This document shows, in pieces, positions 28,127-36,655 of a stretch of 64,000 nt of DNA. Where the stretch lies: assembly GCA_963755085.1 (NCBI GenBank), contig CAVWIN010000010.1, forward strand, positions 62,001 to 126,000, in the 5' to 3' direction. The position numbers were made by a program, and so were the translations under genes. How positions within the stretch are numbered: position 1 is the stretch's first letter; every line of letters starts with the position of its first letter. Under the pieces are notes generated by a model, which was not told the DNA's origin, made no database searches, and saw only the letters and a program-made list of their open reading frames with translations. Source of the stretch: JACVRM01 sp963755085. Its GTDB lineage: Bacteria > Actinomycetota > Thermoleophilia > Gaiellales > Gaiellaceae.

Positions 28127-28987
28127 ATGACCGTGACCGCGGCCGGGCTCAACATCGCCGCTCTCGCGCACGCCACGGGCGTCCCCGCTCACACGCTCCG
28201 CAAGTGGGAGCAGCGGTACGGCGTGCTGTCGCCGGTGCGCACGAGCGGCGGCCAGCGCCGCTACACGGAGGTGGACGTCGCCCGTGTCCAGTGGCTGCGC
28301 GCCCGGCTCGGCGAGGGCTACCGGATCGGCGAGGCGGCGGCCCTGCTCACTGCGCCCGAGAACGCGCCCGCTGCAACGCCCGCGGATCTGATCCAGGCCG
28401 TGCTCCGTGCCGTCGCCGAGTCGGACGTCGAGGCAACGGAGCTGCTGCTCGACCAGGCGTTCACGCTGTACCCGCTGGAGACGGCGCTCGAGGACGTCGC
28501 CGTGCCGCTGCTCGTCGAGGTCGGCGAGCGCTGGGCGACCGGCGAGCTCACCGTTGCCCAGGAGCACCTCGTGACGAGCGCGGTGCGCGCCCGGGCGCTC
28601 CGGCGGCTTGCAGGCCCGTGGCCCGGCATTCGCGGCCGCGTTGTCCTCGCGTGCGCGCCGGGCGAGCGCCACGAGGTCGGCCTGCTCGCGCTCGCCGCGC
28701 TGCTCGCGGCGGAGGGCTGGGGCGTCGTCTACCTGGGCGCCGAGACGCCGGTGGACGCCGCGCTCGCCCTCGCCGACTCGGTCGACGCAGCGGTGGCGTG
28801 CTTCAGCGTGACCATGGTCGACCATCGCGACGCGCTCGTCGCCGGCCTCCAGGCGGGGCAGCGCGACGGCGCCGCGATCGTCGTCGGCGGCCAGGCGGCC
28901 GACGCAGACCTCTCCGGCTCCGTGGGTGCGCGCTACGCGCCGTCGGCGCGGGCGGCCGTGCCGGCGCTCGGCCGGCTCGCCCGGTGA
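28127..28987 (+). CDS. CarH-type B12-dependent photoreceptor/MerR repressor
   Basis: Light-responsive transcription factor of 286 residues. Residues 8-75 are a MerR-type helix-turn-helix (NIAALAHATGVPAHTLRKWE, RYGVL, SGGQRRYTEVDV). A helical bundle follows with the CarH signature Trp-x9-Glu-His (WATGELTVAQEH), then a cobalamin-binding Rossmann domain with GERHEVGLLALA, which supplies the lower-ligand histidine, and YLGAETP. In known CarH proteins adenosylcobalamin holds a DNA-bound tetramer that light breaks apart. ATG 28127 is the start; the open frame upstream is spurious. A small inverted repeat ACAC-TT-GTGT (28114-28123) in the 29-base divergent gap with nei could be an operator. The next gene overlaps by GTGA. 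Confidence 0.87.
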   Translation: MTVTAAGLNIAALAHATGVPAHTLRKWEQRYGVLSPVRTSGGQRRYTEVDVARVQWLRARLGEGYRIGEAAALLTAPENAPAATPADLIQAVLRAVAESDVEATELLLDQAFTLYPLETALEDVAVPLLVEVGERWATGELTVAQEHLVTSAVRARALRRLAGPWPGIRGRVVLACAPGERHEVGLLALAALLAAEGWGVVYLGAETPVDAALALADSVDAAVACFSVTMVDHRDALVAGLQAGQRDGAAIVVGGQAADADLSGSVGARYAPSARAAVPALGRLAR

Positions 28988-29409
28988 GCCCGCGCCTCCG
29001 CGCCGCGGCCGCCGGCGCCACGGCGGCGATGGTCTGGGCCGCGCTCGAACCGCTGGACCGCCGCCTCTTCGGCTGCGACTACTCGGACGTCGCGCTGCTC
29101 GGGAAGGCCGTCTCGCGTCGGCACTGGCTGGTCGCCGGGCTCACGATCCACGCCCTCAACGGGGCGGCCTTCGGGCTCGCCTTCGACATCGCCCGGCGGC
29201 GGATCCCGGTACCGCAGCGGCGGCTCGCTCTGGCCGCCGCGCTGGCGGAGCACGTCGCCCTCTACCCACTCTGCTTCTTCGTCGACCGCTACCACCCGGC
29301 GCACGGCGAGCCGGGCATCCCGCCGCTGCTCAGGAACCCGCGGGCATTCGCGCAGGCCACCCTCCGCCACGGGATCTTCGGGCTCGTGCTCGGCCGGTTC
29401 GCGGGCTAG
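28984..29409 (+). CDS. Small membrane protein coupled to the CarH-type regulator
   Basis: A 141-residue protein starting at the GTG that overlaps the carH stop. Hydrophobic stretches occur near residues 6-20, 45-70 (WLVAGLTIHALNGAAFGLAF), 78-98 (LALAAALAEHVALYPLCFFV) and 125-140. HVALYPLCFFVDRYHP is a distinctive core. I do not recognise the family. Tight coupling suggests light- or B12-linked control. Its stop shares the bases CTAG with the stop of convergent lhr. Confidence 0.7.
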   Translation: MSPRLRAAAAGATAAMVWAALEPLDRRLFGCDYSDVALLGKAVSRRHWLVAGLTIHALNGAAFGLAFDIARRRIPVPQRRLALAAALAEHVALYPLCFFVDRYHPAHGEPGIPPLLRNPRAFAQATLRHGIFGLVLGRFAG

Positions 29410-32400
29410 GGACGCAGGACAGCGCGGCGCGGCCCGGCGAGGAAGCCGGCCTCGACGAGCAGCGGGAGCAGCTCGCTCTCCGTCACAGGCACGCTGTCGA
29501 AGCGCTCGACGGCGAGTCGCTTCCCGCGTCCGCGCTTCACGTGCGCCACGAGCGCGGCGAGCGCCTGGCGCAGCCACTCGTCCTCCGGCTCGCGGAGCGG
29601 GACGAGCGTCTTGCCGCCGCGCTCGACGAAGAGCGCCGGCTCGCCGTTCAGCAGCACGACCTGCGCGCCGGCGACGCGTGACGCGCGGCCGCCGGCCCGC
29701 TTGGGCCACGGCAGCACCGATCCGTAGGGCTGTGCCGGGTCCGCGGCCGCGAGCACGAGCGCATCGAACTCGTCGTCGGGTGCGCTGCGGAGCTCACGCA
29801 GCCGCTCGACCGCACCGCCGAGCGCGAACTGCGCGCCACCGAGGCCCTCGACGAAGTAGCCGCGCCGGCACAGGCCGAGCGTCTCCAGTGCCTTCAGCTC
29901 CCCGTAGACGGCGCCGTAGCCGCCCGGGATGCCCTCGGCCCGCACGCCGTCGCGCGTGACGATGCCCTGGCGCTCCAGCAGCAGCTCGGCGAGCGCACGG
30001 CGGTCCGGCCGTCCGGCGAAGAGCCGGTCGGTCAGCGACCAGCGTCCCTGGGTTGCCGTCAGGCCCGTAGCGCGCCGGCGCGAGAACCGCCGTTGGCGGC
30101 GCGCCGCGGAGGGCACGCCGTACCGGCGGCCGGCGCGCAGCGGTGTCCAGGCGTCGTTGGTCACCTCGCCGGCCCAGACGAGATCCCAGAGCGCGGGCAG
30201 TACCTCCTCGGCCTCCAGGTCGGTCGCCGATACGAGGTCAAGCCAGAACTCGGCGCTGCGGCCGAGTGCCCGGCGGATGGCCGCATGCACGGGGCCGTCG
30301 GGGCGCTCGGCCCCGGCCGGCCGGCCGAGCACCGGCGCGTCCTCACGGAAGTAGACAGCCACGCGGTCGAGCCCGGCGCCGACCCAGACGAGCTCGCCCG
30401 ACGCGCACAGCTGGTCGAGCTGGAGCGGCGAGTAGCTCGGCACGCGCCGCGACAGGACGTCGGTCTCCCAGAGCGCCACCGGCAGCGGTAGCCCCTGCAG
30501 CGGGACGAGCGCCTCCCGCAGCGACGCGCGCCGGTCGATGCCGTGCCAGCTCGGCAGGAAGCGCCCGAGCGCCGCCTGCTCGGCCGGCTCGACCTCGCGG
30601 CGCAGCGCGGCCAGTGAGGCGCGGCGCAGCCGCCGCAGGACGTCGGGGTCGCACCACTCCCGCTCCGTCCCGCCCGGACGGAGCTCGCCGCGCACGAGCT
30701 TGTCCTCGCGCTCGAGCGCGCGCAGCTCCGGCTCGACGCGCTCTGCCGTGACGCCGAACCGCTCGGCCGCCTCGGCGGTCGTGAACGGGCCGCGCCCGCG
30801 GGCGAAGCGGGCGACGAGCGTGCGGAGCGGCTCCTCCCCCGGCTCGAGGAATACCTCGGGCAGGCCGCCCGGCGGCATGGCGCCGATGGCGTCGCGGTAG
30901 CGGCCGGCGTCCTCGACGGCGGCGATCGCCTCGCGCCCGCCGATGCGGACCGAGATCGCGCGGCGCTCGCGGCGGAGGGTCTCGGCGAAGCCGGCGTCGT
31001 ACTCGCCCTCGAACCGGTGTCCCCGCAGGAGCAGCAGGTCGTGCAGGCCGTCGGCGTTCTTCGGCGCGCCGCGCAGCTGGGTCTCGACCTCCTCGATCGC
31101 GCCCGGGTCGAGAAGGTCGCGGAGCTCCTCCTGGCCGAGCAGCTCGCGCAGCAGGTCGCGGTCGAGCGACAGGGCCTGCGCGCGGCGCTCCGCCGCAGGC
31201 GTGTCGTCCTCGTACATGTACGTCGCGATGTAGTCGAAGAGCAGCGAGGAGGCGTACGGGGACGCGGACTGCGTCTCGATCTCGACGAGGTCGAGCTCGC
31301 GCGTGCGGATGCCCTGCAGCAGCCGGCGGAGCGCCGGCAGGTCGAACACGTCCTGGAGGCACTCGCGGTAGGTCTCGAGGATGACCGGGAACGAGCCGTA
31401 CTTGCGGGCGACCTGGAGCAGGCTCTGCGCCTTCAGACGCTGCTGCCAGAGCGGCGTGCGCTGGCCGGGCCTGCGGCGCGGGATGAGCAGCGCCCGCGAC
31501 GCATTCTCGCGGAAGCGCGCGCCGAAGAGCGCAGTCTGCCCGACCTCGCCCACGACGATGTCCTCGAGCTGGTCGGGGTCGATGAGCAGCTCGTCGACGG
31601 GCGGCGGCTGGTCGGCGTCGGGGAAGTGCAGCGCGATGCCGTCGTCGGACCAGATCGATTGCGCGTCCATGCCGAGGCTGTCGCGCAGCCGCGCGGTCAT
31701 TGCCATCGCCCAGGGCGCGTGCACGCGGGCGCCGAACGGCGTCAGCACGCAGACGCGCCAGTCGCCGATCTCGTCGCGGAACTTCTCGATGACGACGGTG
31801 CGGTCCGAGGGCACGGCGCCGGTCGCCTCGGCCTGCTCGGACAGGAAGGTCATCAGGTTCCGGGCGGCGCGCTCGTCGAGCCGGTGTTCCTTCCGCAGGC
31901 GGGCGAGCGCCTTCTCCTCGGGCAGGGCGACGAGCTCCCGCGAGGTCCTGCCGATCGCTGCGCCCAGCTCGTAGGGCCGGCCCACGCCCTCGCCCTTCCA
32001 GAACGGGACGGCGCCCGGGACGCCCGGCGCCGGCGTGACCAGGACGCGGTCGCGCGTGATCTCCTCGATGCGCCAGGTCGATGCGCCGAGCAGGAACGTC
32101 TGCCCCGCGCGCGCTTCGTAGACCATCTCCTCATCGAGCTCGCCGACCCGGCCGCCGCCCTCGACGAGGTAGACGCCGAAGAGCCCACGGTCGGGGATCG
32201 TGCCCGCGTTCGTGACCGCCAGCCGCCGCGCGCCGGAGCGGCCGCGGATGGTGCCGCCGGTGCGGTCCCAGACGATGCGCGGCCGCAGCTCGGCGAACTC
32301 GTCCGACGGGTAGCGGCCGGCGAGCATGTCGAGCACGTTCTCGAGCTGGGCACGCGAGAGGTCGTGGAACGGGTAGGCGCGGCGGACGAGGTCGTGCAGC

Positions 32401-33695
32401 TCGTCGACCGCGATCTCGTCGTCGGCGCAGATCGCGACCACCTGCTGGGCGAGCACGTCGAGCGGGTTCCGCGGGATGACCGTCTCCTCGATCGCACCGT
32501 CGAGCATGCGCCGGGCGACGACGGCCGACTCGAGCAGGTCGGAGCGGTACTTCGGGAAGATGCGGCCGCGCGAGACGGCGTCGAGCTCGTGGCCGGCGCG
32601 GCCGACGCGCTGCAGGCCGCGCGCGACCGACTTCGGGCTCTCCACCTGGATGACGAGGTCGACGGCGCCCATGTCGATGCCGAGCTCGAGGGACGAGGTG
32701 GCGACGAGGCACGGGATCTCGCCGCGCTTCAGCAGCTCCTCGATCTCGACCCGCTGCTCGCGGGCGATCGACCCGTGGTGGGCGCGCGCGATCTCCTCCT
32801 CGGCCAGCTCGTTCAGCCGCAGGGCGAGCCGCTCGGCGAGCCTACGGTTGTTGACGAAGACGATGGTCGAGCGGTGCTCGCGGACCAGCTCGAGCAGCGC
32901 CGGGTAGATCGAGGGCCAGATCGACTGGCTGTTGCGCTCGGTGCCCGCGTCCATCTCCTGCCCGTCGGCCGGGACCGGGTACGAGAGCGGCGTGTTGGAC
33001 GGCAGCTCGCGCATATCTTCGACCGGCATGACCACCTGGAGGTCGAGCTCCTTGGCGCGGCCGGCGTCGACCAGCTCGATCGGGCGGCCGCCGGAGACGA
33101 AGCGGCCGATCTCCTCGAGCGGCCTCTGCGTCGCGGAGAGCCCGATCCGCTGGATCGGGCCTTCGGCCAGGGCGTCGAGCCGTTCGACGCTGAGCGCGAG
33201 ATGCGCGCCGCGCTTGGTGCCGGCGACCGCATGGACCTCGTCGAGCACCAGTGTCTCGACGCTCTTCAGGAGCTCGCGCGCCTGCGACGTGAGCATGAGG
33301 AAGAGCGACTCCGGTGTGGTGATGAGGATGTCGGGCGGGTGCCGGAGCATCTGCTGGCGCTCCCGCTGCGGCGTGTCGCCGGTGCGGACTCCGACCAGGA
33401 GCTCGCTCTGGAGCCCGGCCAGCGGGCCGCGCAGGTTGCGCTCGACGTCGTAGTTGAGCGCCTTGAGCGGCGAGACGTAGAGCAGGCGGATGCCTTCGCC
33501 CGGCTCGGCGTCCAGGCGGTCGAGCCCGTACAGGAACGCGGCCAGCGTCTTGCCCGACCCGGTCGGCGCCTGGATCAGCGTGTGCGCGCCGGAGGCGATG
33601 ACCGGCCAGCCGCGCTCTTGCGCCGGCGTGGGTGCGTCGAAGGCGCGGGCGAACCAGTCCCGCGTGCGCTCGGAGAACACCGACAGCGGGTCCAC
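29406..33695 (-). CDS. lhr: Lhr-type superfamily 2 ATP-dependent DNA helicase
   Basis: Large helicase of about 1429 residues, the full length of actinobacterial Lhr. Motif I is APTGSGKTLAA, motif II VLDEVHAVAGTKRG, motif III GLSATQRPL, with FVNNRRLAERL and the motif VI segment RGLQRVGRAGH in the second RecA domain, then the winged-helix and Lhr C-terminal domains. Lhr helicases translocate 3'-5' on ssDNA, unwind RNA:DNA hybrids and respond to DNA damage. GTG 33695 (VDPLSVFSERTR) is preferred over GTG 33722 because it begins like homologues and has TACCCT six bases upstream with a LexA-like box over the -35. It ends in a CTAG shared with the convergent gene. Confidence 0.93.
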   Translation of the reverse strand: MDPLSVFSERTRDWFARAFDAPTPAQERGWPVIASGAHTLIQAPTGSGKTLAAFLYGLDRLDAEPGEGIRLLYVSPLKALNYDVERNLRGPLAGLQSELLVGVRTGDTPQRERQQMLRHPPDILITTPESLFLMLTSQARELLKSVETLVLDEVHAVAGTKRGAHLALSVERLDALAEGPIQRIGLSATQRPLEEIGRFVSGGRPIELVDAGRAKELDLQVVMPVEDMRELPSNTPLSYPVPADGQEMDAGTERNSQSIWPSIYPALLELVREHRSTIVFVNNRRLAERLALRLNELAEEEIARAHHGSIAREQRVEIEELLKRGEIPCLVATSSLELGIDMGAVDLVIQVESPKSVARGLQRVGRAGHELDAVSRGRIFPKYRSDLLESAVVARRMLDGAIEETVIPRNPLDVLAQQVVAICADDEIAVDELHDLVRRAYPFHDLSRAQLENVLDMLAGRYPSDEFAELRPRIVWDRTGGTIRGRSGARRLAVTNAGTIPDRGLFGVYLVEGGGRVGELDEEMVYEARAGQTFLLGASTWRIEEITRDRVLVTPAPGVPGAVPFWKGEGVGRPYELGAAIGRTSRELVALPEEKALARLRKEHRLDERAARNLMTFLSEQAEATGAVPSDRTVVIEKFRDEIGDWRVCVLTPFGARVHAPWAMAMTARLRDSLGMDAQSIWSDDGIALHFPDADQPPPVDELLIDPDQLEDIVVGEVGQTALFGARFRENASRALLIPRRRPGQRTPLWQQRLKAQSLLQVARKYGSFPVILETYRECLQDVFDLPALRRLLQGIRTRELDLVEIETQSASPYASSLLFDYIATYMYEDDTPAAERRAQALSLDRDLLRELLGQEELRDLLDPGAIEEVETQLRGAPKNADGLHDLLLLRGHRFEGEYDAGFAETLRRERRAISVRIGGREAIAAVEDAGRYRDAIGAMPPGGLPEVFLEPGEEPLRTLVARFARGRGPFTTAEAAERFGVTAERVEPELRALEREDKLVRGELRPGGTEREWCDPDVLRRLRRASLAALRREVEPAEQAALGRFLPSWHGIDRRASLREALVPLQGLPLPVALWETDVLSRRVPSYSPLQLDQLCASGELVWVGAGLDRVAVYFREDAPVLGRPAGAERPDGPVHAAIRRALGRSAEFWLDLVSATDLEAEEVLPALWDLVWAGEVTNDAWTPLRAGRRYGVPSAARRQRRFSRRRATGLTATQGRWSLTDRLFAGRPDRRALAELLLERQGIVTRDGVRAEGIPGGYGAVYGELKALETLGLCRRGYFVEGLGGAQFALGGAVERLRELRSAPDDEFDALVLAAADPAQPYGSVLPWPKRAGGRASRVAGAQVVLLNGEPALFVERGGKTLVPLREPEDEWLRQALAALVAHVKRGRGKRLAVERFDSVPVTESELLPLLVEAGFLAGPRRAVLRP

Positions 33696-33701
33696 ACGAC
33701 C

Positions 33702-33737
33702 AGGGTAGTCGGCGAATCGCACACGAACAAGTGTTCG
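33702..33737 (-). promoter_or_regulatory. Probable lhr promoter overlapped by a LexA (SOS) box
   Basis: On the minus strand a -10 TACCCT (33707-33702) lies 6 bases before the GTG and 17 bases after a -35-like TTGTTC (33730-33725). The palindrome CGAAC-N4-GTTCG (33724-33737) covers that -35. It matches the inner ten fixed bases of the mycobacterial LexA consensus TCGAAC-N4-GTTCGA. LexA bound here would block RNA polymerase, making lhr DNA-damage inducible (inference). Confidence 0.65.
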
Positions 33738-33738
33738 G

Positions 33739-34068
33739 TCAAAGCTCGAGCTCGCGGTCGCCCGCGACGACGTGGGCGACGTGCCCGCGCTCGCGCGCCC
33801 ACGCGGCGATCGCCTCGATGTCGCGCTCGACCTCCGTTGTCGTCCGGCCTGCCGTGGAGACGCGGACGATCCAGCGCGAGCGGCCGATCTGGATCAGGTA
33901 GGCATGCCGGCGAACGAGCCCGAGCGCCTCGAGCGCATCCCAGCGACTCGACAGCTCGACGTCCACCGCCGGCCGCGGCTGGCGGAGGGATGCGCGCGCG
34001 AGGGCGCGTGCGTCGCGCGTCGACGTGGGCACACGGCCACGGTACGCCGCGCCCCGTTTCCGTTCCAT
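33739..34068 (-). CDS. Small uncharacterised protein upstream of lhr
   Basis: Up to 109 residues, basic at the N-terminus (ERKRGAAYRGRVPTSTRDAR), then an alpha/beta-looking region (RRHAYLIQIGRSRWIVRVST, EVERDIEAIAAWARERG, HVAHVVAGDRELEL). A GTG near 34032 (VPTSTRDARA) is an alternative start. It lies between the HIT gene and lhr on the same strand, with the LexA box right after its stop. I do not recognise it. Confidence 0.5.
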   Translation of the reverse strand: MERKRGAAYRGRVPTSTRDARALARASLRQPRPAVDVELSSRWDALEALGLVRRHAYLIQIGRSRWIVRVSTAGRTTTEVERDIEAIAAWARERGHVAHVVAGDRELEL

Positions 34069-34075
34069 GAGCGTT

Positions 34076-34543
34076 TCATTGAGGTTCCAGAAGCGCCGCG
34101 CGGAGCGCGTCGGCGTCCGTGCGCAGCTCCTCCTCGGCGACCGGCGGCGGGTCGTCCGGGAACGGGAACGGCCAGCCGGGCCTCGGGTCGTCGGCGTAGC
34201 GCGGGATGACGTGCGCGTGCAGGTGCGGCAGCGAGTTGCCGAGGATGTCGTAGTTCATCTTCACGGCCCCGAAGTGCGCCTGAAGCCCGCGGCCGACGTG
34301 CAGCAGCTCCCTCCAATAGGCGGCCGCCTCCGCCTCGTCGAGCTTGGTCGGCTCGGCGACGTGCCGCCCCCGCCAGACCACGACGGTGTAGCCGCGCTGG
34401 ACGCCGGCGCGCTGCAGGTACGCGTCCGTGACCTCGCCGGCGAAGACGCGGATGCCGTACGACGTCTCGTCCGGCCGGCCCTGCTCGCACAGCGGGCAGC
34501 CCTCACCGCGGAGCATCGCGTAGAAACTGTCGGGCCACTCCAC
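34076..34543 (-). CDS. HIT-family nucleotide-binding hydrolase
   Basis: A 155-residue histidine-triad protein that probably hydrolyses a nucleoside phosphoramidate or dinucleoside polyphosphate. The catalytic motif is NSLPHLHAHVIPRY (HxHxH), and CPLCEQGR near the N-terminus may bind zinc. Start GTG 34543 (VEWPDSFYAML) is six bases after GATACT, a variant of the leaderless box seen here. It diverges from the 34565 gene across 21 bases. Confidence 0.82.
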   Translation of the reverse strand: MEWPDSFYAMLRGEGCPLCEQGRPDETSYGIRVFAGEVTDAYLQRAGVQRGYTVVVWRGRHVAEPTKLDEAEAAAYWRELLHVGRGLQAHFGAVKMNYDILGNSLPHLHAHVIPRYADDPRPGWPFPFPDDPPPVAEEELRTDADALRAALLEPQ

Positions 34544-34564
34544 GGGGCCAGTATCGTCCCGCCG

Positions 34565-35125
34565 GTGCCGGAGACGCCTGAGGAGCTGTATGCGCGCGTC
34601 GCCGGCTCGCTGCAGATGCCGCCGGTGGAGGAGTGGGACAGCTTCCCCTTCGACGGCGAGATGCGCCCGCGCGCCCTGCGCCCGCCGGAGGACGAGCCCC
34701 GTCGCCACGGCGAGGCCGGAGTCGAGTGCCGCCGGTGTACGGCCCGTGACGAGGAGTTCTTCTGGACAGACGAGCGCTGGCGCGCCCGCGCCCTCGGCCC
34801 GACCGGCCTGCCGGCCGTCGTCATGCTCGAGCCGCGGGCGCACTACGCCGAGCCCGGCGACCTCCCCGACGAGCTGGCCGCCGAGCTGGGCGTGCTGCTC
34901 GCGCGCATCGAGCGCGCCGTCCGGGCCATCCCGCACGTGGGCCGCGTGCACGTCTGCCGCTGGGGCGACGGCGGCGAGCATCTGCACTGGTGGTTCATGG
35001 CGCGGCCCACCCGCTTCCCCCAGCTGATCGGCAGCTTCGCCGCGATCTGGGACGACATCCTCGAGCCGCTGCCCGAGGACGTCTGGCACGACAACATCGC
35101 GATCGTCGCGCGCGAGCTCTCCTAG
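34565..35125 (+). CDS. HIT-fold-like protein with a degenerate histidine triad
   Basis: A 186-residue protein with CRRCTARDEEFFWTDERW near residue 60 (possible zinc pair), VMLEPRAHYAEPGDLPDELAAELGVLLARIER (a HIT-like helix) and GGEHLHWWFMARP, where HLHWW takes the place of the HIT HxHxH. The fold assignment is inferred from this pattern. Catalysis is doubtful because the third histidine is missing. TATCGT seven bases before the GTG (34552-34557) marks a leaderless promoter. It is divergently paired with a canonical HIT gene. Confidence 0.6.
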   Translation: MPETPEELYARVAGSLQMPPVEEWDSFPFDGEMRPRALRPPEDEPRRHGEAGVECRRCTARDEEFFWTDERWRARALGPTGLPAVVMLEPRAHYAEPGDLPDELAAELGVLLARIERAVRAIPHVGRVHVCRWGDGGEHLHWWFMARPTRFPQLIGSFAAIWDDILEPLPEDVWHDNIAIVARELS

Positions 35126-35188
35126 GCAGGGAGAGAGCCCCGGCGGGGGCCGGCATACAGGAACCTGAAAATGCGTAGGCTCGGGGCC

Positions 35189-36034
35189 GTGGCGACGAGC
35201 GACTACACAAGCGAGAGCCGTGAGCGCTGGCAGCGCATGGCCGCCGGCTGGGAGCGCCAGAACGACCGGCAGTGGGCGGCCACGGGCGTCGTCAGCCGCG
35301 ACCTCGTCGAGCGTCTGGCCCCCGCTCCGGGCGATGTGGTGCTCGAGCTGGCCGCCGGCATCGGCCAGACGAGCCTGCTGCTCGCGGAGCGCGGCGCCAA
35401 CGTGATCTCGACCGACTTCGCGCCGGCGATGGTGGAGGCGGCGCAGCGGCTCACGGAGCGCCTCGGCGCGACCGGTATCGAGCACCGCGTCGTGGACGCC
35501 GAGAACATCGATTTGCCGGACGCTAGCGTCGACGGCGTGCTCTGCCGCTGGGGGCTGATGCTCTTCGGCGATCCCATGCGCGCGCTCTCCGAGATCCAGC
35601 GGGTGCTGAGGGCGGGCGGCCGCTTCGCCTGCTCGGTGTGGGCGACGGCAGACGCGAACCCGTGGGCGAGCGTCGCCGGCCGGGCGATGGCGGAGGCGGG
35701 CGTGATGCCGCCGCCCGCGCCGGGCGAGCCCGGCATGTTCACCCTCGGCGCGCCGGGCCGGCTCGAGGAGCTCCTTGGCGCTGCGGGCTTCACCGACGTC
35801 GAAGCCGGCGCCGTGGACATCACCTTTGCGTACGCCGACTTCGACGAGTACTGGTTGCTGATGCTGGAGCTCGGGGGCGCGATCGCGCAGGCGGTCGCCG
35901 GGCTGGGCGCCGCAGAGCAGCAGTCGCTGCGCGAGGAGATCGAGCGGCGCGTTCAGTCGTTCGCAACCCAGGACGGGCTCGTCTTCGCCGCCCGCTGTCT
36001 GAACGCCGTGGGCACGCGAGTAGGATCCGGCTGA
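35189..36034 (+). CDS. Class I SAM-dependent methyltransferase
   Basis: A 281-residue Rossmann methyltransferase. Motif I is VVLELAAGIGQTSLLLAERG, the acidic end of strand 2 is ISTDFAPAMVEAAQRL, motif II VDAENIDLPDASVDGVLCRW and motif III RVLRAGGRFACSVW. The acceptor is unknown; the overall shape resembles UbiE/ubiquinone-type enzymes. GTG 35189 (VATSDYTSESRERW) is chosen over ATG 35171 because TAGGCT lies seven bases upstream and the protein then begins like its family. Its stop overlaps the next start as TGATG. Confidence 0.85.
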   Translation: MATSDYTSESRERWQRMAAGWERQNDRQWAATGVVSRDLVERLAPAPGDVVLELAAGIGQTSLLLAERGANVISTDFAPAMVEAAQRLTERLGATGIEHRVVDAENIDLPDASVDGVLCRWGLMLFGDPMRALSEIQRVLRAGGRFACSVWATADANPWASVAGRAMAEAGVMPPPAPGEPGMFTLGAPGRLEELLGAAGFTDVEAGAVDITFAYADFDEYWLLMLELGGAIAQAVAGLGAAEQQSLREEIERRVQSFATQDGLVFAARCLNAVGTRVGSG

Positions 36035-36612
36035 TGGCCGCGACGACGGTCGACGCGCTTCACTTCACCGGCGATCCCGAGGCGGATGCCTTCCTCGGCC
36101 GCGAGCCGCTGGCCCTGCTGATCGGCTTTGCCCTGGATCAGCAGGTGTCGGTGCAGAAGGCGTTTTCGTCTCCGCTCGAGCTGAGCCGGCGCATCGGCGG
36201 CCTCGATGCCGGGCAGATCGCCGGCATGGAGCCGGCCGCGCTGGAAGAGGTCTTCCGGGCGAAGCCGGCGCTGCACCGCTTCCCGGGCGCAATGGCCAAG
36301 CGCGTGCAGGAGCTCTGCCAGCTCATCGAGTCGGAGTACGGCGGCCACGCCGAGCGCGTCTGGACGGACGCGGCGGACAGCGCGGACCTGAAGCGGCGCA
36401 TCGAGGGCCTGCCGGGCTACGGCGACATGAAGGTGCGCTCGCTCACGGCGGTGCTGGCGAAGCGCTTCGGCGACGAGAACGCGCGGGAGATCGCGCCGGA
36501 CCACCCCACGCTCGGCGACGTGGACTCGCCCGAGGCGCTCGAGGAGTACCAGGCGAAGAAGCGCGCCTACAAGGCGGCGCAGCGCGCGGGCACCACGGCC
36601 ACCTGGGACTGA
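36034..36612 (+). CDS. HhH-GPD-type base-excision repair protein
   Basis: A 192-residue protein of the short actinobacterial HhH-GPD family. TGDPEADAFLGREPLALLIGFALDQQV is its hallmark start, PALHRFPGAMAKRVQELCQLI follows, and LPGYGDMKVRSLTAVLAKRFG is the helix-hairpin-helix. DNA-glycosylase activity is predicted from the family. No iron-sulfur cysteine loop is present. Translationally coupled to the methyltransferase. Confidence 0.8.
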   Translation: MAATTVDALHFTGDPEADAFLGREPLALLIGFALDQQVSVQKAFSSPLELSRRIGGLDAGQIAGMEPAALEEVFRAKPALHRFPGAMAKRVQELCQLIESEYGGHAERVWTDAADSADLKRRIEGLPGYGDMKVRSLTAVLAKRFGDENAREIAPDHPTLGDVDSPEALEEYQAKKRAYKAAQRAGTTATWD

Positions 36613-36628
36613 CCCTCCGACGAGGGTC
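36611..36628 (+). terminator. Short hairpin after the HhH-GPD gene
   Basis: GACCCTC and GAGGGTC form a 7-bp stem with a 4-base loop, overlapping the last base pair of the stop codon. A weak terminator candidate. Confidence 0.35.
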
Positions 36629-36655
36629 GCGCGGCCGATCCGCGAAGCCGATCGG

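Noticed and set aside
31017..34070. A 1017-codon plus-strand frame over lhr
   Set aside because: Antisense shadow of a full-length helicase with intact motifs.
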